Shown one piece after another: positions 46,776-55,235 of a DNA stretch of 64,000 nucleotides. The stretch covers positions 3,159 through 67,158 of the forward strand of contig JBLHRL010000010.1 of assembly GCA_047625975.1 (NCBI GenBank), written 5' to 3'. This stretch comes from Arenicella sp047625975 (lineage in GTDB: Bacteria; Pseudomonadota; Gammaproteobacteria; Arenicellales; Arenicellaceae). Every line of letters begins with the position of its first letter. Positions within the stretch are counted from its first letter, which is position 1. The notes beneath the pieces were generated by a model that saw only the letters and a list, made by a program, of their open reading frames with translations, had not been told where the DNA came from and did no database searches. The position numbers and the translations under genes were made by a program.

Positions 46776-47828
46776 ATGAAAAAAGTACAACTAGGTAGCA
46801 GTGATCTTCAAGTAACCGAAGTCTGTTTAGGTAGCATGACCTGGGGCGAGCAAAATACCCAAGCTGAAGGTCATCAGCAAATCGACTACGCACTTGATCA
46901 AGGTATTAATTTCATCGACACCGCTGAGATGTATTCTGTACCACCAAGCAAGGAAACTTATGGTGCAACTGAAACAATAATTGGTAACTGGATTGCCGCA
47001 AACCCGAGCAAGCGCCACGATATCGTATTGGCCAGTAAAATTGCGGGTACTGGCGTGCCATGGGTGCGTGGCGGCTCACCGATTACCGGCCGCTCAGTCA
47101 AAGAGGCAATCGAAGATTCTCTGCTTCGCCTCAAAACCGACTATCTCGATTTGTATCAATTGCATTGGCCTAACCGTATGACGCCTCACTTTTCAAAACA
47201 CTGGCCTGGTAGAGTTGACCCGCATAAAACCGACGCACAAGAGCAACGCGAGGGTATGCTTGATATCTTACAAGCGCTCGATGTTGCCATGAAAGAAGGT
47301 AAAATCCGTAATATTGGTTTGTCCGATGACACTCCATGGGGAATTAGTGAATACCTGCATCTCGCTGAAAGACACGATCTACCTAAAATAGTTTCGATTC
47401 AAAATGAGTTCAGCTTATTGCATCTTAAAGACTGGCCTTACCTAATTGAAACCTGTGTGTTTAACGATGTTGCTTACTTGCCATGGTCACCGATCGCCGG
47501 TGGCGCGCTTTCTGGCAAATACGCCAATGGCGCAAAGCCTGAAGGCTGTCGCTGGACCATGCAACAACGCAATGGAATCTTTAGGGATACTAGTTTGTCA
47601 CATGAAGCAATCGAGGCTTATCAAAATGTGGCGACCACTAATAACTTAACACTGGTGCAATTGTCACTAGCGTGGGTTTATCAATTAACTGGAGTCACCT
47701 CGACCATCATTGGTGCCACCTCGATGGAGCAGCTGAAAGAGGACATCGATGCTTATGAGATTGCCTTGTCGGCCGAAATTTTGGAGCAGGTTGGCGCGGT
47801 TATTAAGCGATTCCCGCAACCGTTCTAG
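46776..47828 (+). CDS. Aldo/keto reductase, Tas-like
   Basis: A 350-aa AKR barrel. INFIDTAEMYSVPP supplies the catalytic Asp and Tyr, VLASKIAG the lysine, and DYLDLYQLHWP the histidine. IRNIGLSDDTPWGISEYLHLA and the NADPH-binding IIGATSMEQLKEDIDAYE follow. Overall it resembles E. coli Tas (AEMYPVPP..., TQNPYSLLN-like IQNEFSLLH). It reduces aldehydes or ketones with NADPH; the true substrate is unknown. It begins 22 bp after the AddA-like gene and may be co-transcribed with it. Confidence 0.88.
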   Translation: MKKVQLGSSDLQVTEVCLGSMTWGEQNTQAEGHQQIDYALDQGINFIDTAEMYSVPPSKETYGATETIIGNWIAANPSKRHDIVLASKIAGTGVPWVRGGSPITGRSVKEAIEDSLLRLKTDYLDLYQLHWPNRMTPHFSKHWPGRVDPHKTDAQEQREGMLDILQALDVAMKEGKIRNIGLSDDTPWGISEYLHLAERHDLPKIVSIQNEFSLLHLKDWPYLIETCVFNDVAYLPWSPIAGGALSGKYANGAKPEGCRWTMQQRNGIFRDTSLSHEAIEAYQNVATTNNLTLVQLSLAWVYQLTGVTSTIIGATSMEQLKEDIDAYEIALSAEILEQVGAVIKRFPQPF

Positions 47829-48098
47829 CCTAAGCTGACTGGCTTTTATGGCAATCTTTATTGGCTTAAAAAAGGGCTGTTTGGATACTCGCCATTAGCG
47901 CTGTATCTAGTATTGTCTTGGGGCGGTTGTATATTAGAGACTACCGGCGAGCCTAGTACGGTTGCAAAACTGGCACCGCACTGACTCTAGGGTGCTCGTT
48001 TAGCCAGTCAGCGTATAGATCAGATGTTGCATCTATAGGCTGACCCTTTTGCGGCAAGGAAATCTACTTCAAAGCCCTATACTCGTTTATCAAGAATC

Positions 48099-48488
48099 TT
48101 ACTTGTCACTTCCAGCTAGCACCAGTAAACCAGCGGCAATGCCCAAGTTCTTAACGAAATTTTGTAGCTCATGCGCATAGCTTGGGTCACCTTGTAGTGC
48201 CCAAAAATTATGGATGAAGAGGTTGATCAGAATGGTCATGCCGAATAATAACAATGCACTAATTCGTACAACTTTGCCAAAAATCAGCATTAGGCCCAAG
48301 CCTATTTGTAGGGCAATAGTGACCGGCAGTATTAACTCAGCTAATGGCACACCCTTACTTTGCATCAATGCTAAGGTGCCGCTATAGCCAACTACCTTCA
48401 TTATTCCAGGAAGTAGAAAGTAAGTACCCAGTAGGGCGCGGCCAAGAATGAAATACAGCGGGTCGAGTTTTTTAAGGATATCGTTCAT
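48099..48488 (-). CDS. DoxX family membrane protein
   Basis: A 129-aa protein with four hydrophobic segments. The opening LGRALLGTYFLLPGIMKVVGYSGTLALMQSKGVPLAE is typical of DoxX/DUF4405-unrelated DoxX-like proteins, and the C-terminal half reads NFWALQGDPSYAHELQNFVKNLGIAAGLLVLAG. Relatives are linked to thiol and redox homeostasis or quinone chemistry in the inner membrane, but the function is weakly defined. It stands alone between convergent and same-strand neighbours. Confidence 0.8.
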   Translation of the reverse strand: MNDILKKLDPLYFILGRALLGTYFLLPGIMKVVGYSGTLALMQSKGVPLAELILPVTIALQIGLGLMLIFGKVVRISALLLFGMTILINLFIHNFWALQGDPSYAHELQNFVKNLGIAAGLLVLAGSDK

Positions 48489-48551
48489 TTGCTCATGGGT
48501 GGGGTTAAGTAATGATAGCCGGCAAGTATAGGCGAGCTTAATAGAGAAAGG

Positions 48552-49283
48552 CTAGTCGTCTGTTTTTTTCATTTCTGTGAGCATCGCTGGCGTTACTCTA
48601 AAGTCTATGCCACCATGAACAAAACGTTGCTCTATCGAGAAACGGTTTAGTAATTGGTTCAGCCGCAAACTCTGAAAGCGCATTAAACGCCATTCAGGTA
48701 GAGGGTAGAGTTTCGCCACTCCTCCAGGTTTTAGTACGCGTAAAAATTCCTCTAAAATTTTAATTAACTCAGCGTCGTCTTCGATCCAGACAAATAGCAG
48801 AAAGCTGCATAAAATCTGATCCACACTTTGGTCTGCAAATGGTAGGGCATCGGCATATGCGGAAATTGCTTTTTCACGCCCGGCCGGGTCAGAACTGAAC
48901 TGGCCTCGGCTACCCATAGCTCGAGCTAACATGCGGTCTTTAAAGCTTATAGCAATGTTCTCGGCTAGCAGTGGGTCGATACCGTAAAATTCTATCCCTG
49001 CCTGATGGCAAGCTTGAAACATTGAGTCGTCAGCGAAAGGCGTATAGCCACAACCAATATCGATAATGGTTTTTCCCTCAAGGTCTTTTAGCACCGTGGC
49101 GGCGTTCTGTGCTCGAAAAAATACTTTACGGTAATACCAAAAAGGTCGAGCCGTATGCATCATGCTGATACCACTCTTCTCTATTGCGCGTACTTGCCGG
49201 TGCAACACCGCAAACGATAGGTTCGCTAACGGGCGACTAAATCGCTTATCTAATACGTCTTTTTTGATGATCATGACAACCAT
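48552..49283 (-). CDS. Class I SAM-dependent methyltransferase
   Basis: A 243-aa protein with Rossmann-type methyltransferase motifs: KTIIDIGCGYTPFADDS (motif I, near residue 70), EFYGIDPLL (motif II region), ALPFADQSVDQILCSFLL (motif IV), and EEFLRVLKPGGVAKLYPL (post-motif). The start may be the ATG three codons later (MIIKKD). It lies 61 bp downstream of a PHP-glycosyltransferase on the same strand, which suggests methylation of a glycan or glycolipid, but the acceptor is not predictable. Confidence 0.82.
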   Translation of the reverse strand: MVVMIIKKDVLDKRFSRPLANLSFAVLHRQVRAIEKSGISMMHTARPFWYYRKVFFRAQNAATVLKDLEGKTIIDIGCGYTPFADDSMFQACHQAGIEFYGIDPLLAENIAISFKDRMLARAMGSRGQFSSDPAGREKAISAYADALPFADQSVDQILCSFLLFVWIEDDAELIKILEEFLRVLKPGGVAKLYPLPEWRLMRFQSLRLNQLLNRFSIEQRFVHGGIDFRVTPAMLTEMKKTDD

Positions 49284-49344
49284 AGTGCCGTACTTTTGCG
49301 GACATTGTAAGTTAGCCTTGGCAACATCAGCCTACCATCAATCT

Positions 49345-51780
49345 TTAGGCTGCTCGACCTGGCTCGTTAATTTTCGATTGTAAGCGTACTTGTGTGATAT
49401 CAGGTTTAGGTAATAAGCAGGCATCTCCTAATACCGCATCAAATACCGGTTGCCAACTATTCTGACGATGTACATGTTCGGCACAAGCGGCTTTGAGTTG
49501 CTGCCAACCGGCTGATTGTCCGCTTTTGAGTAAATAGTAGTACTTTATTTTCTCGAGCCAATCTTCGCTGTGGTCGGTATCCACGATTTCGCCGGTTAAT
49601 CCCGGCTTTATGATCTCTCTAGGGCCACCTGTTGGTGTGACTAGACACGGTACGCCACAGGCTTGTGCTTCGAGCACCACCATACCGAAAGTGTCTGTAT
49701 GGCTCGGGAATACCAATAGGTCGGCGCTGTGATACCAGCTAACGAGATCTTCTGGCGCGAGCCGGTTAGTGAAATACACGTTTCGTTGGCCCGACAAGCT
49801 GTCTTTTAGTTTAGTCAAATCTGGCCCGTCACCGGCGATCACCATATTGTATCGTTCTGGGGTTTCACGATTTGCTTGCTTAACTATTTTGCTCAATAGT
49901 TTTAAGTTTTTATCTTCTGAAATCCTACCAGCAAACAATAGCGTAAATTGGCCGTGTAATTGATGGCGACGGGCCATCGATTGTGGTGTTGTCGGAGGAC
50001 AGTAGCGGTCAAGGTCTATGCCGCGTGGGAATATCTCCATCTTAGCTAGGTCTAAACCGGCCCTTGTAAGTTTTTCAATATAGAACTTGCTAGGTACAAA
50101 GATTAGATCTGATTGACGATAGAACTTATTTACACAATAGTCGGTGATGGTTGCCAGCGTTGGTTCATTGCTTATGCGCATGATCTGCTCAGCAAAATCA
50201 GTGTGGTAAATAGTTTTTACCGGTAAGTCCATTAATTTCGCACATAGCATAGCGCCTAAACCGAGCGGCCCCGGAGTCGAGATGATGATTTGGTCGGGCT
50301 GTTCTTGGATGATTTTACTCATCAATGTTAAGAGTGATGGAAAGCCAATAGACTGGGTTTCATAACCAGGCACGACAACTTCTTTAAGGGGAAGAAAGTT
50401 AAGCGTATTTGGCGGCAGTGGAACATCAATTTTGTCAGTGTCGACACAGGTTACCAATTTTAGTTGGTAGCCGTGTATGAGGCTATGTGTGGCTATCTGA
50501 CGCAAGCTTACCGACACTCCGTTTAGGTCATCTATGGTGTCGGTAAACCATAATGCTTTTTCAGTATAGTGCTGCTTTGTACCTTCGATTAATGGTCGTT
50601 TGATATTGCCCTTAAGTACCTGATGCCGCATTGATCCAATAAACGGGGCTGCCAGCAAGGTCATTGGAAAGATACTTGCCAGACGACTGAAGCCTTTAAA
50701 AATATCTCCACTAGGTAATTGTTTTGAAAATACTGTCACCACAGAGCGAAACATTTCATCGTGTAATTCGGTAATATGTTGATAGGCCATAGGAATTTTT
50801 TTGGCTATATCGTCGCTCGGATTGTCGCTTATCTGGCGCAATAAGTTATGAAGGGCTTGGTGAATTTTGTTGTTCTCTTTCTTTAGGTAACGTAACGACT
50901 GACTCTTTTTGAAACGCTTTATTAGGTTGCCGTCTCGACCATCGAAAAACAGTTCAAGAAAGTCACTCATCTTAGTCTTTGCATACTTCGGGTCACGGTC
51001 GTTTCGGTAGTCATGTACATGTTTGACTACGCCAGTTGCGTATGACTCGAAGCTCCCATGCATGCCGCCGGCTAAGCTGTTCTTATCGCGGATGCTGGTC
51101 AAAAATTGATCTATCGAAAGACCAATGCTCTGCGTATAGGCGCTGCCGATTAAGATGCCGCAGTGGTCATCAGAACCGCCGGTAAAGCCTTTGACCCAAG
51201 GGTCTAAGCTGATCGGTTTAAGCTTATGTTTTTTAGCTAACTCGGTTAACTTTTTCTGGTCAAGGTTTTGCAGGTACCGATGCAGTAAAGTATTGTTTTG
51301 TGCATCAGCGCCGCCGTTGATGATTTCGAACACATCAAACAGTACTAGCAATTTTTCAATATGTTCAAAGCGAAGTTTGCCATCTTGATCATATGTCGCA
51401 TGGGCTACCGAGTAGGCGATTCCTTGTGCCGATATATAGTCTCGTAAAAGATAAATACTGCTGGCGTTGGCAATTAATGCACGGTACTGAGCCTCGTCGA
51501 TCCCGTAAACCAAAATGTGGATTTTGCACTGATCTTCGGGGAAGTAAGTAGTGATTTCGCAGGATATAAAAGTATCACTGGGGTGATTCTTTAGTAGCTC
51601 TAAGCTGCCGCGAATATCATCATGGTCCGTTAGAGTAACAAAGTCCATGCCGCGAGATTTAGCTTGCTGATATACCATTTCTGTTTCGCTAAAACTTTCC
51701 GGAGAGTTGTATACCTTATGACCCCAAGTGCTAGGGTAGTCAGAGTATTTGGAGTGAACGTGAAGGTCTACTTTTGTCAT
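49345..51780 (-). CDS. PHP-domain/glycosyltransferase fusion protein
   Basis: An 811-aa protein. Residues 1-240 form a PHP metal-dependent phosphoesterase-like domain (DLHVHSKYSDYP, FVTLTDHDDIRGSLE, SCEITTYFPED, GFTGGSDDHCG). A helical spacer covers about 240-390. The C-terminal 410 residues are a GT4-type glycosyltransferase with ISTPGPLGLGAMLCAKLM, DLIFVPSKFYIEKL, FAGRISEDKNLKLL, HTDTFGMVVLEAQACGVPCL and TPTGGPREI. The transferase part should use a nucleotide-sugar in the cytoplasm, perhaps on a lipid. The PHP part may hydrolyse a phosphate ester in the same pathway. A methyltransferase gene follows on the same strand. Confidence 0.85.
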   Translation of the reverse strand: MTKVDLHVHSKYSDYPSTWGHKVYNSPESFSETEMVYQQAKSRGMDFVTLTDHDDIRGSLELLKNHPSDTFISCEITTYFPEDQCKIHILVYGIDEAQYRALIANASSIYLLRDYISAQGIAYSVAHATYDQDGKLRFEHIEKLLVLFDVFEIINGGADAQNNTLLHRYLQNLDQKKLTELAKKHKLKPISLDPWVKGFTGGSDDHCGILIGSAYTQSIGLSIDQFLTSIRDKNSLAGGMHGSFESYATGVVKHVHDYRNDRDPKYAKTKMSDFLELFFDGRDGNLIKRFKKSQSLRYLKKENNKIHQALHNLLRQISDNPSDDIAKKIPMAYQHITELHDEMFRSVVTVFSKQLPSGDIFKGFSRLASIFPMTLLAAPFIGSMRHQVLKGNIKRPLIEGTKQHYTEKALWFTDTIDDLNGVSVSLRQIATHSLIHGYQLKLVTCVDTDKIDVPLPPNTLNFLPLKEVVVPGYETQSIGFPSLLTLMSKIIQEQPDQIIISTPGPLGLGAMLCAKLMDLPVKTIYHTDFAEQIMRISNEPTLATITDYCVNKFYRQSDLIFVPSKFYIEKLTRAGLDLAKMEIFPRGIDLDRYCPPTTPQSMARRHQLHGQFTLLFAGRISEDKNLKLLSKIVKQANRETPERYNMVIAGDGPDLTKLKDSLSGQRNVYFTNRLAPEDLVSWYHSADLLVFPSHTDTFGMVVLEAQACGVPCLVTPTGGPREIIKPGLTGEIVDTDHSEDWLEKIKYYYLLKSGQSAGWQQLKAACAEHVHRQNSWQPVFDAVLGDACLLPKPDITQVRLQSKINEPGRAA

Positions 51781-52275
51781 AATAGTGTGTCGCCATTTTT
51801 GAGTTCGATCGGCTTAAGCCATTCATTTGGATATCGAAATTTGTTGAAATAATAGATTTCATATATGACTGAAGGAAGACGGTTTTATGACACTTTGGTT
51901 AAAGCTATTTAGGTTAAAGCCGGTAACCATTATTTTCGAAGTCTCTAGTGGTAAGTGCTCAATCAACAATCGGCGAAGCTTGATAGTAGTGAGGGCGGTC
52001 TAACTTCGGCGTTGGAAAGCCGGTTGTGAGCGTGTCACAAGCCTTGAAACATCGATGGCCGATAGGCTTTTACGTTTTAGATTGTTGGATCAAAAAAATG
52101 CAGAGAGTAAATTCGTCGAAGATGCTGACCGGCGGCGAACTTTGTTAGAAAGCAGGGCGGTTAGACCGTAGATAGTTTTTAGCATCTGCTGATATAAATG
52201 ATTGGTTAAGTATCGATAGCATCGCCACCAATCCAAAACCTGCCAACGGTGCGCAAAAATAATAGTAGTGTAATT
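51781..52275. other. Gene-poor region with one possible small ORF
   Basis: This 495-bp gap between the PHP-glycosyltransferase start and the degraded small gene contains the 38-codon ORF at 51887-52003. No other gene, repeat or RNA signal could be supported. Confidence 0.45.
51887..52003 (+). CDS. Possible 38-aa protein, unrecognised or truncated
   Basis: An ATG at 51887 follows the good ribosome-binding sequence GAAGGAAG with about 8 nt spacing. The frame gives MTLWLKLFRLKPVTIIFEV, then SSGKCSINNRRSLIVVRAV and a stop. Its opening resembles the start of a larger cytoskeleton- or envelope-type protein more than a finished peptide, and another frame continues with KLDSSEGGLTSALESRL, so it could be a frame-broken gene. 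It lies just before two clearly degraded genes. I do not recognise a family. Confidence 0.35.
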   Translation: MTLWLKLFRLKPVTIIFEVSSGKCSINNRRSLIVVRAV

Positions 52276-52780
52276 ATGAATAATCTCAAACTAGCAATAT
52301 TCCTAGTTGTTTTCTTCTTCGCGCTGATTTTTTCATTATCCAGTGTTGCTGGTGTCCGTTTGATTTCAGGCGGTATCGATATGGTCAAAAACAATGTAAC
52401 GGTTGGTAAAAAAGTGATGGTTGCTTGTACCGACGGATTATTAAGCGAGCTATCGTAAAGCGCGATAACGATGAACAATGGTGCGACGCCAAGCTCGGCA
52501 GTGTTTGTGCTGCCAATCAGAAAGTCCCGGCAAGGCTGGTTTGCAACAACGACTACCGCGCTAAAATAAGCTCAAAAAGTAACCTTGAGATAGGCAAAGA
52601 AGCGAGTGACAAGGTGAACTCCGACAGTGATGAAATTCTAAAGCTTAAGCAAGAGTGATGGAGATCGAGCTTCAACGGTTAGATATTGCTGACAAAGCTC
52701 TTGAACTCAAGCGTCGAGAGTTGCAGTTGCAGCTGCAGAAAGATGCTTGGGGCCAATTTGTAAAATTTCTGGTCGGCTAA
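52276..52780 (+). pseudogene. Small exported/coiled-coil protein gene split over three frames
   Basis: Three short ORFs follow one another in changing frames. The first (52276-52458) is MNNLKLAIFLVVFFFALIF, a membrane anchor, then VGKKVMVACTDG. The second (open from 52410, stop at 52656-52658) gives KRDNDEQWCDAKLGSVCAANQKVPARLVC and a charged helix ending EILKLKQE. The third (ATG 52658 to TAA 52778-52780) gives MEIELQRLDIADKALELKRR and a heptad-like, Q/L-rich end. Both junctions need a shift of the same sense (-1). The first two frames overlap at an A6 run (52408-52413). Joined, they would make about 165 residues: anchor, cysteine-containing region, coiled coil. Likely a decayed gene; three overlapping genes or programmed shifting are alternatives. 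Confidence 0.5.
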
Positions 52781-52888
52781 AAGTGTAGCGAAAAAGCGCC
52801 TTTTTGGTCAGTAGCCTAGATTCGGCGCTTAATGTGTACAGCCGCCGCAAGGCGCGATTGGCTATTGAATGATTAGCGTCGACACGGA

Positions 52889-53938
52889 TTACTTGCCATA
52901 CCAACGCACCCATTATCCGTGACAACCGCTATCGGCTAAATGATGGTCTGATTTGTTTTGCCAGATTGTGACAGTGAGTTCGGCATGTTGTTGACTCGCT
53001 GCGGGTTCTAAGCTCATCCATAAGACTGGTGAGTATTCGCTCGCGGCATCGCCGAGTTTGAGTATATTTACGCGAAAGTCATCTTGCTGTTGCCGACTAA
53101 AATATTGCCAAATAATTGACTGGAAGAATACTCTAGGCCGTTCCATCTGCGCCTCGTTATATTGCTTTAGCAGCCATTCTGAAGCTTCGGCAGGTTCAAA
53201 CCCCTAGACTACTTTTAGCCGCATAGTTTAGCTTACCTTTGGCTCGTTCAAGACGCTCTAATTGATCTGGCCACAGACACGAGAGTAGTCGATTGCTTTG
53301 GCTGTCGATATCTATCGGTGATAGGTCGCAAGCGTTTCGTCTATGTATCTTTAGCGGGCCAAATAGCGGGGCGGCACCATCGCAGTTAGGTTCTAAGCTT
53401 ACGCTTGAATCAGGGTCGCCCCGTTGGCAGCGGTCGGTTTGATAAAAATACTGATCAAACGCCATATTCAACCCAGCACTCGCGCCTATTTCAAATATGT
53501 CTAGTCCAGGCTCGAAGCGTGAGGCAAGCTTTAAAAAGCCAGCCAATAATACGGCGCTTCTACCGACCTCGTTAGTTTGCGGTGGGATCGTAAGTATTCA
53601 ACAATGAAGTCTTGGTGGCGCTCAATTGAGCGGCGTAGTTTACTTTCTCGTAAGTTGTCTATGAGTATTCGGCGAGGCGGAAAAATCGCCTGCAAGCCTT
53701 TATCAGCGACAGTGATTACACGGTAGTGTAGCGCTGCCACAAATCTGAGCGCGATCGCATCTTCTTTAGGTGTGCCTAGCCAGCTTAGCAACGCTTGACC
53801 GATAATACTGCTTTTATTCTCAGCAATTATATAGCCAAGTTGTTCGAGCAATTCGGCATAGAATGGTGAGCCCATTCGCCGGCAAATACCGGATTGCGAT
53901 TTGAAAATTTGATAGATAGCGAAAAACGTATCAGTCAC
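52889..53938 (-). pseudogene. DUF2332 family gene inactivated by two frameshifts and a nonsense codon
   Basis: Read from a GTG at 53938, three frames together give an almost complete DUF2332 protein (about 340 aa). The N-part has CRRMGSPFYAELLEQLG and ALRFVAALHYRV. A one-base indel near 53583-53592 breaks EYL...PPQTNEVGRSAVLLAGF, a conserved block readable only across frames. The middle has EIGASAGLNMAFDQYFY. An extra T (A on the plus strand, 53198-53200) breaks SSLGVEPAEASEWLLKQY. The last part has QSIIWQYF, then a TAA at 52915-52913 inside CHG*WVRWYGK before the natural stop at 52889. DUF2332 proteins are of unknown function; the EIGASAGLN block hints at a methyltransferase-like fold. Confidence 0.85.
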
Positions 53939-54115
53939 TTACTCTTCGCATACAAGGTTAATAAGCGACCGGCACAGCACTTTTTTTGAAAAGTATGGTT
54001 TAGGTTTTTCACTAGGCCCTAGCCTCATTACTTAGAGGCTGTTCCAGGGGATTTAGCGCCGCTGAAGAAGCCGTGTAGAAATCGCTTTGCCAGCGGATCA
54101 TTATAGTTAAATTTG

Positions 54116-55129
54116 CTATTCAGCGTGAGCTACAAACCCTAACAAAGTCGAAGGATGCTTATCGCTGGCGAGTAAAAACCCTCGGCCCTTTAAACGCACA
54201 ATCCCCTCCCAGTTTCGGCCCTCAACGGCAGTCATTTTCAACTGGATTGGCGCTTGATCAACCAGCGAGATGCGTTTTTTTTCGAGTTGAAATTCCACCA
54301 GTCGTTCGACGTTGTAGAACTTTTTATGGCTGTCACCTTGGCCAAATCTTTCAGCTAGTTGGTCCGTTGCATTACGGCTAAATTTATCGCCGCTGTACTT
54401 ATAATTAATGGCCCAAAAACGTTGCTCTGCATCAAGCTCAGTAGCGTCAGTGATTCGGTAAGAAAGATTTGGGAAATCCAATTCAGAGAGGTCTTGTGAT
54501 AGCCTGCTGACCCGTCTTGCTTTGGGGTGTTTAACCGCACGCGAATCGTTTACTTCATGGATTGCGATAACGTCATCACCGTGCAGCACAATAGCTTCGT
54601 CGCCCACATTGATAAGGTTGCTTTGTGTTTTTAATTGCACCAAACGTCGTTGGTCTATTTGGATCTTAGGGTCTTGAGTGAAATCGATAACGCCGGGAAC
54701 TACAAAGCTTTGGTAGCGGCCTAAGAAATTCAGAGCCTCGATTGAAATCCACAGCTTGTTATCACGACAAGCGATTGCTTCGAAACCATCGAAAAAGGTA
54801 ACCGCTTTACGCAACTCTTTTTCATTTATGCGTATTGGTTTAGGCTTCAGAGGTTGAGTTGATAGGCCGTCAATATAGTCGAGAATATCCTGTCGCTCCA
54901 AATAATAGAGATAGCTTTCACCATTATGACTTAGGCGTTGAGGGTATTGAGGCAGCAATATTAACTTCCCTTGGCACCATGCTAAGCCAGATATTTCCGC
55001 CTTATTTTGATCTAGTGGACTGGCCAAGGCAATTATTTGAACCTCAGTTTCGTTGCCAGTCTGCTCTACCGCGGCTACAAGGTTGATTGATACTGAAAAT
55101 AGCAGCGAAATTATTAGTTGCTTTAGCAT
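54116..55129 (-). CDS. Secreted protein, possibly esterase-like phytase/beta-propeller type
   Basis: A 337-aa protein from the ATG at 55129. A start six codons upstream is possible, but MLKQLIISLLFSVSINLVAA gives the proper signal peptide. The mature part has repeated short beta-type segments: ISGLAWCQGKLILLPQYPQRL near the start, FFDGFEAIACRDNKLWISIE, and a closing NWEGIVRLKGRGFLLASDKHP. This order (ISGLA..., DGEAI..., NWEGI...) resembles periplasmic esterase-like phytase or SdiA-regulated beta-propellers, but I cannot assign a family with certainty. It lies downstream of an Oar-like TonB receptor, separated from it by a strong terminator. Confidence 0.6.
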   Translation of the reverse strand: MLKQLIISLLFSVSINLVAAVEQTGNETEVQIIALASPLDQNKAEISGLAWCQGKLILLPQYPQRLSHNGESYLYYLERQDILDYIDGLSTQPLKPKPIRINEKELRKAVTFFDGFEAIACRDNKLWISIEALNFLGRYQSFVVPGVIDFTQDPKIQIDQRRLVQLKTQSNLINVGDEAIVLHGDDVIAIHEVNDSRAVKHPKARRVSRLSQDLSELDFPNLSYRITDATELDAEQRFWAINYKYSGDKFSRNATDQLAERFGQGDSHKKFYNVERLVEFQLEKKRISLVDQAPIQLKMTAVEGRNWEGIVRLKGRGFLLASDKHPSTLLGFVAHAE

Positions 55130-55179
55130 TATGTGACGTCTGATCAAGTTGGATTTTTGAAGCTGTTGATGATGCTAAC

Positions 55180-55208
55180 AAAAAAAGGGCCAGCGCACGG
55201 CTGACCCT
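55180..55208 (-). terminator. Strong intrinsic terminator of the Oar-like receptor gene
   Basis: On the minus strand AGGGTCAGC and GCTGGCCCT pair over nine positions (one G-U) around a 5-nt loop, followed by seven T residues. It is 27 bp beyond the receptor stop and ends its transcript before the downstream secreted protein gene. Confidence 0.9.
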
Positions 55209-55235
55209 TCTATTGATAACGCTAAGTTCAGATGA

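Noticed and set aside
47829..47984. In-frame continuation of about 50 codons after the Tas-like stop, reading a protein-like stretch
   Set aside because: No start codon in a useful position, the Tas-like protein already has its full family length, and an open run of this size is not rare by chance.
52206..52478. 90-codon minus ORF opposite the three-frame small gene
   Set aside because: Antisense to a better-supported set of frames, with no recognisable motifs.
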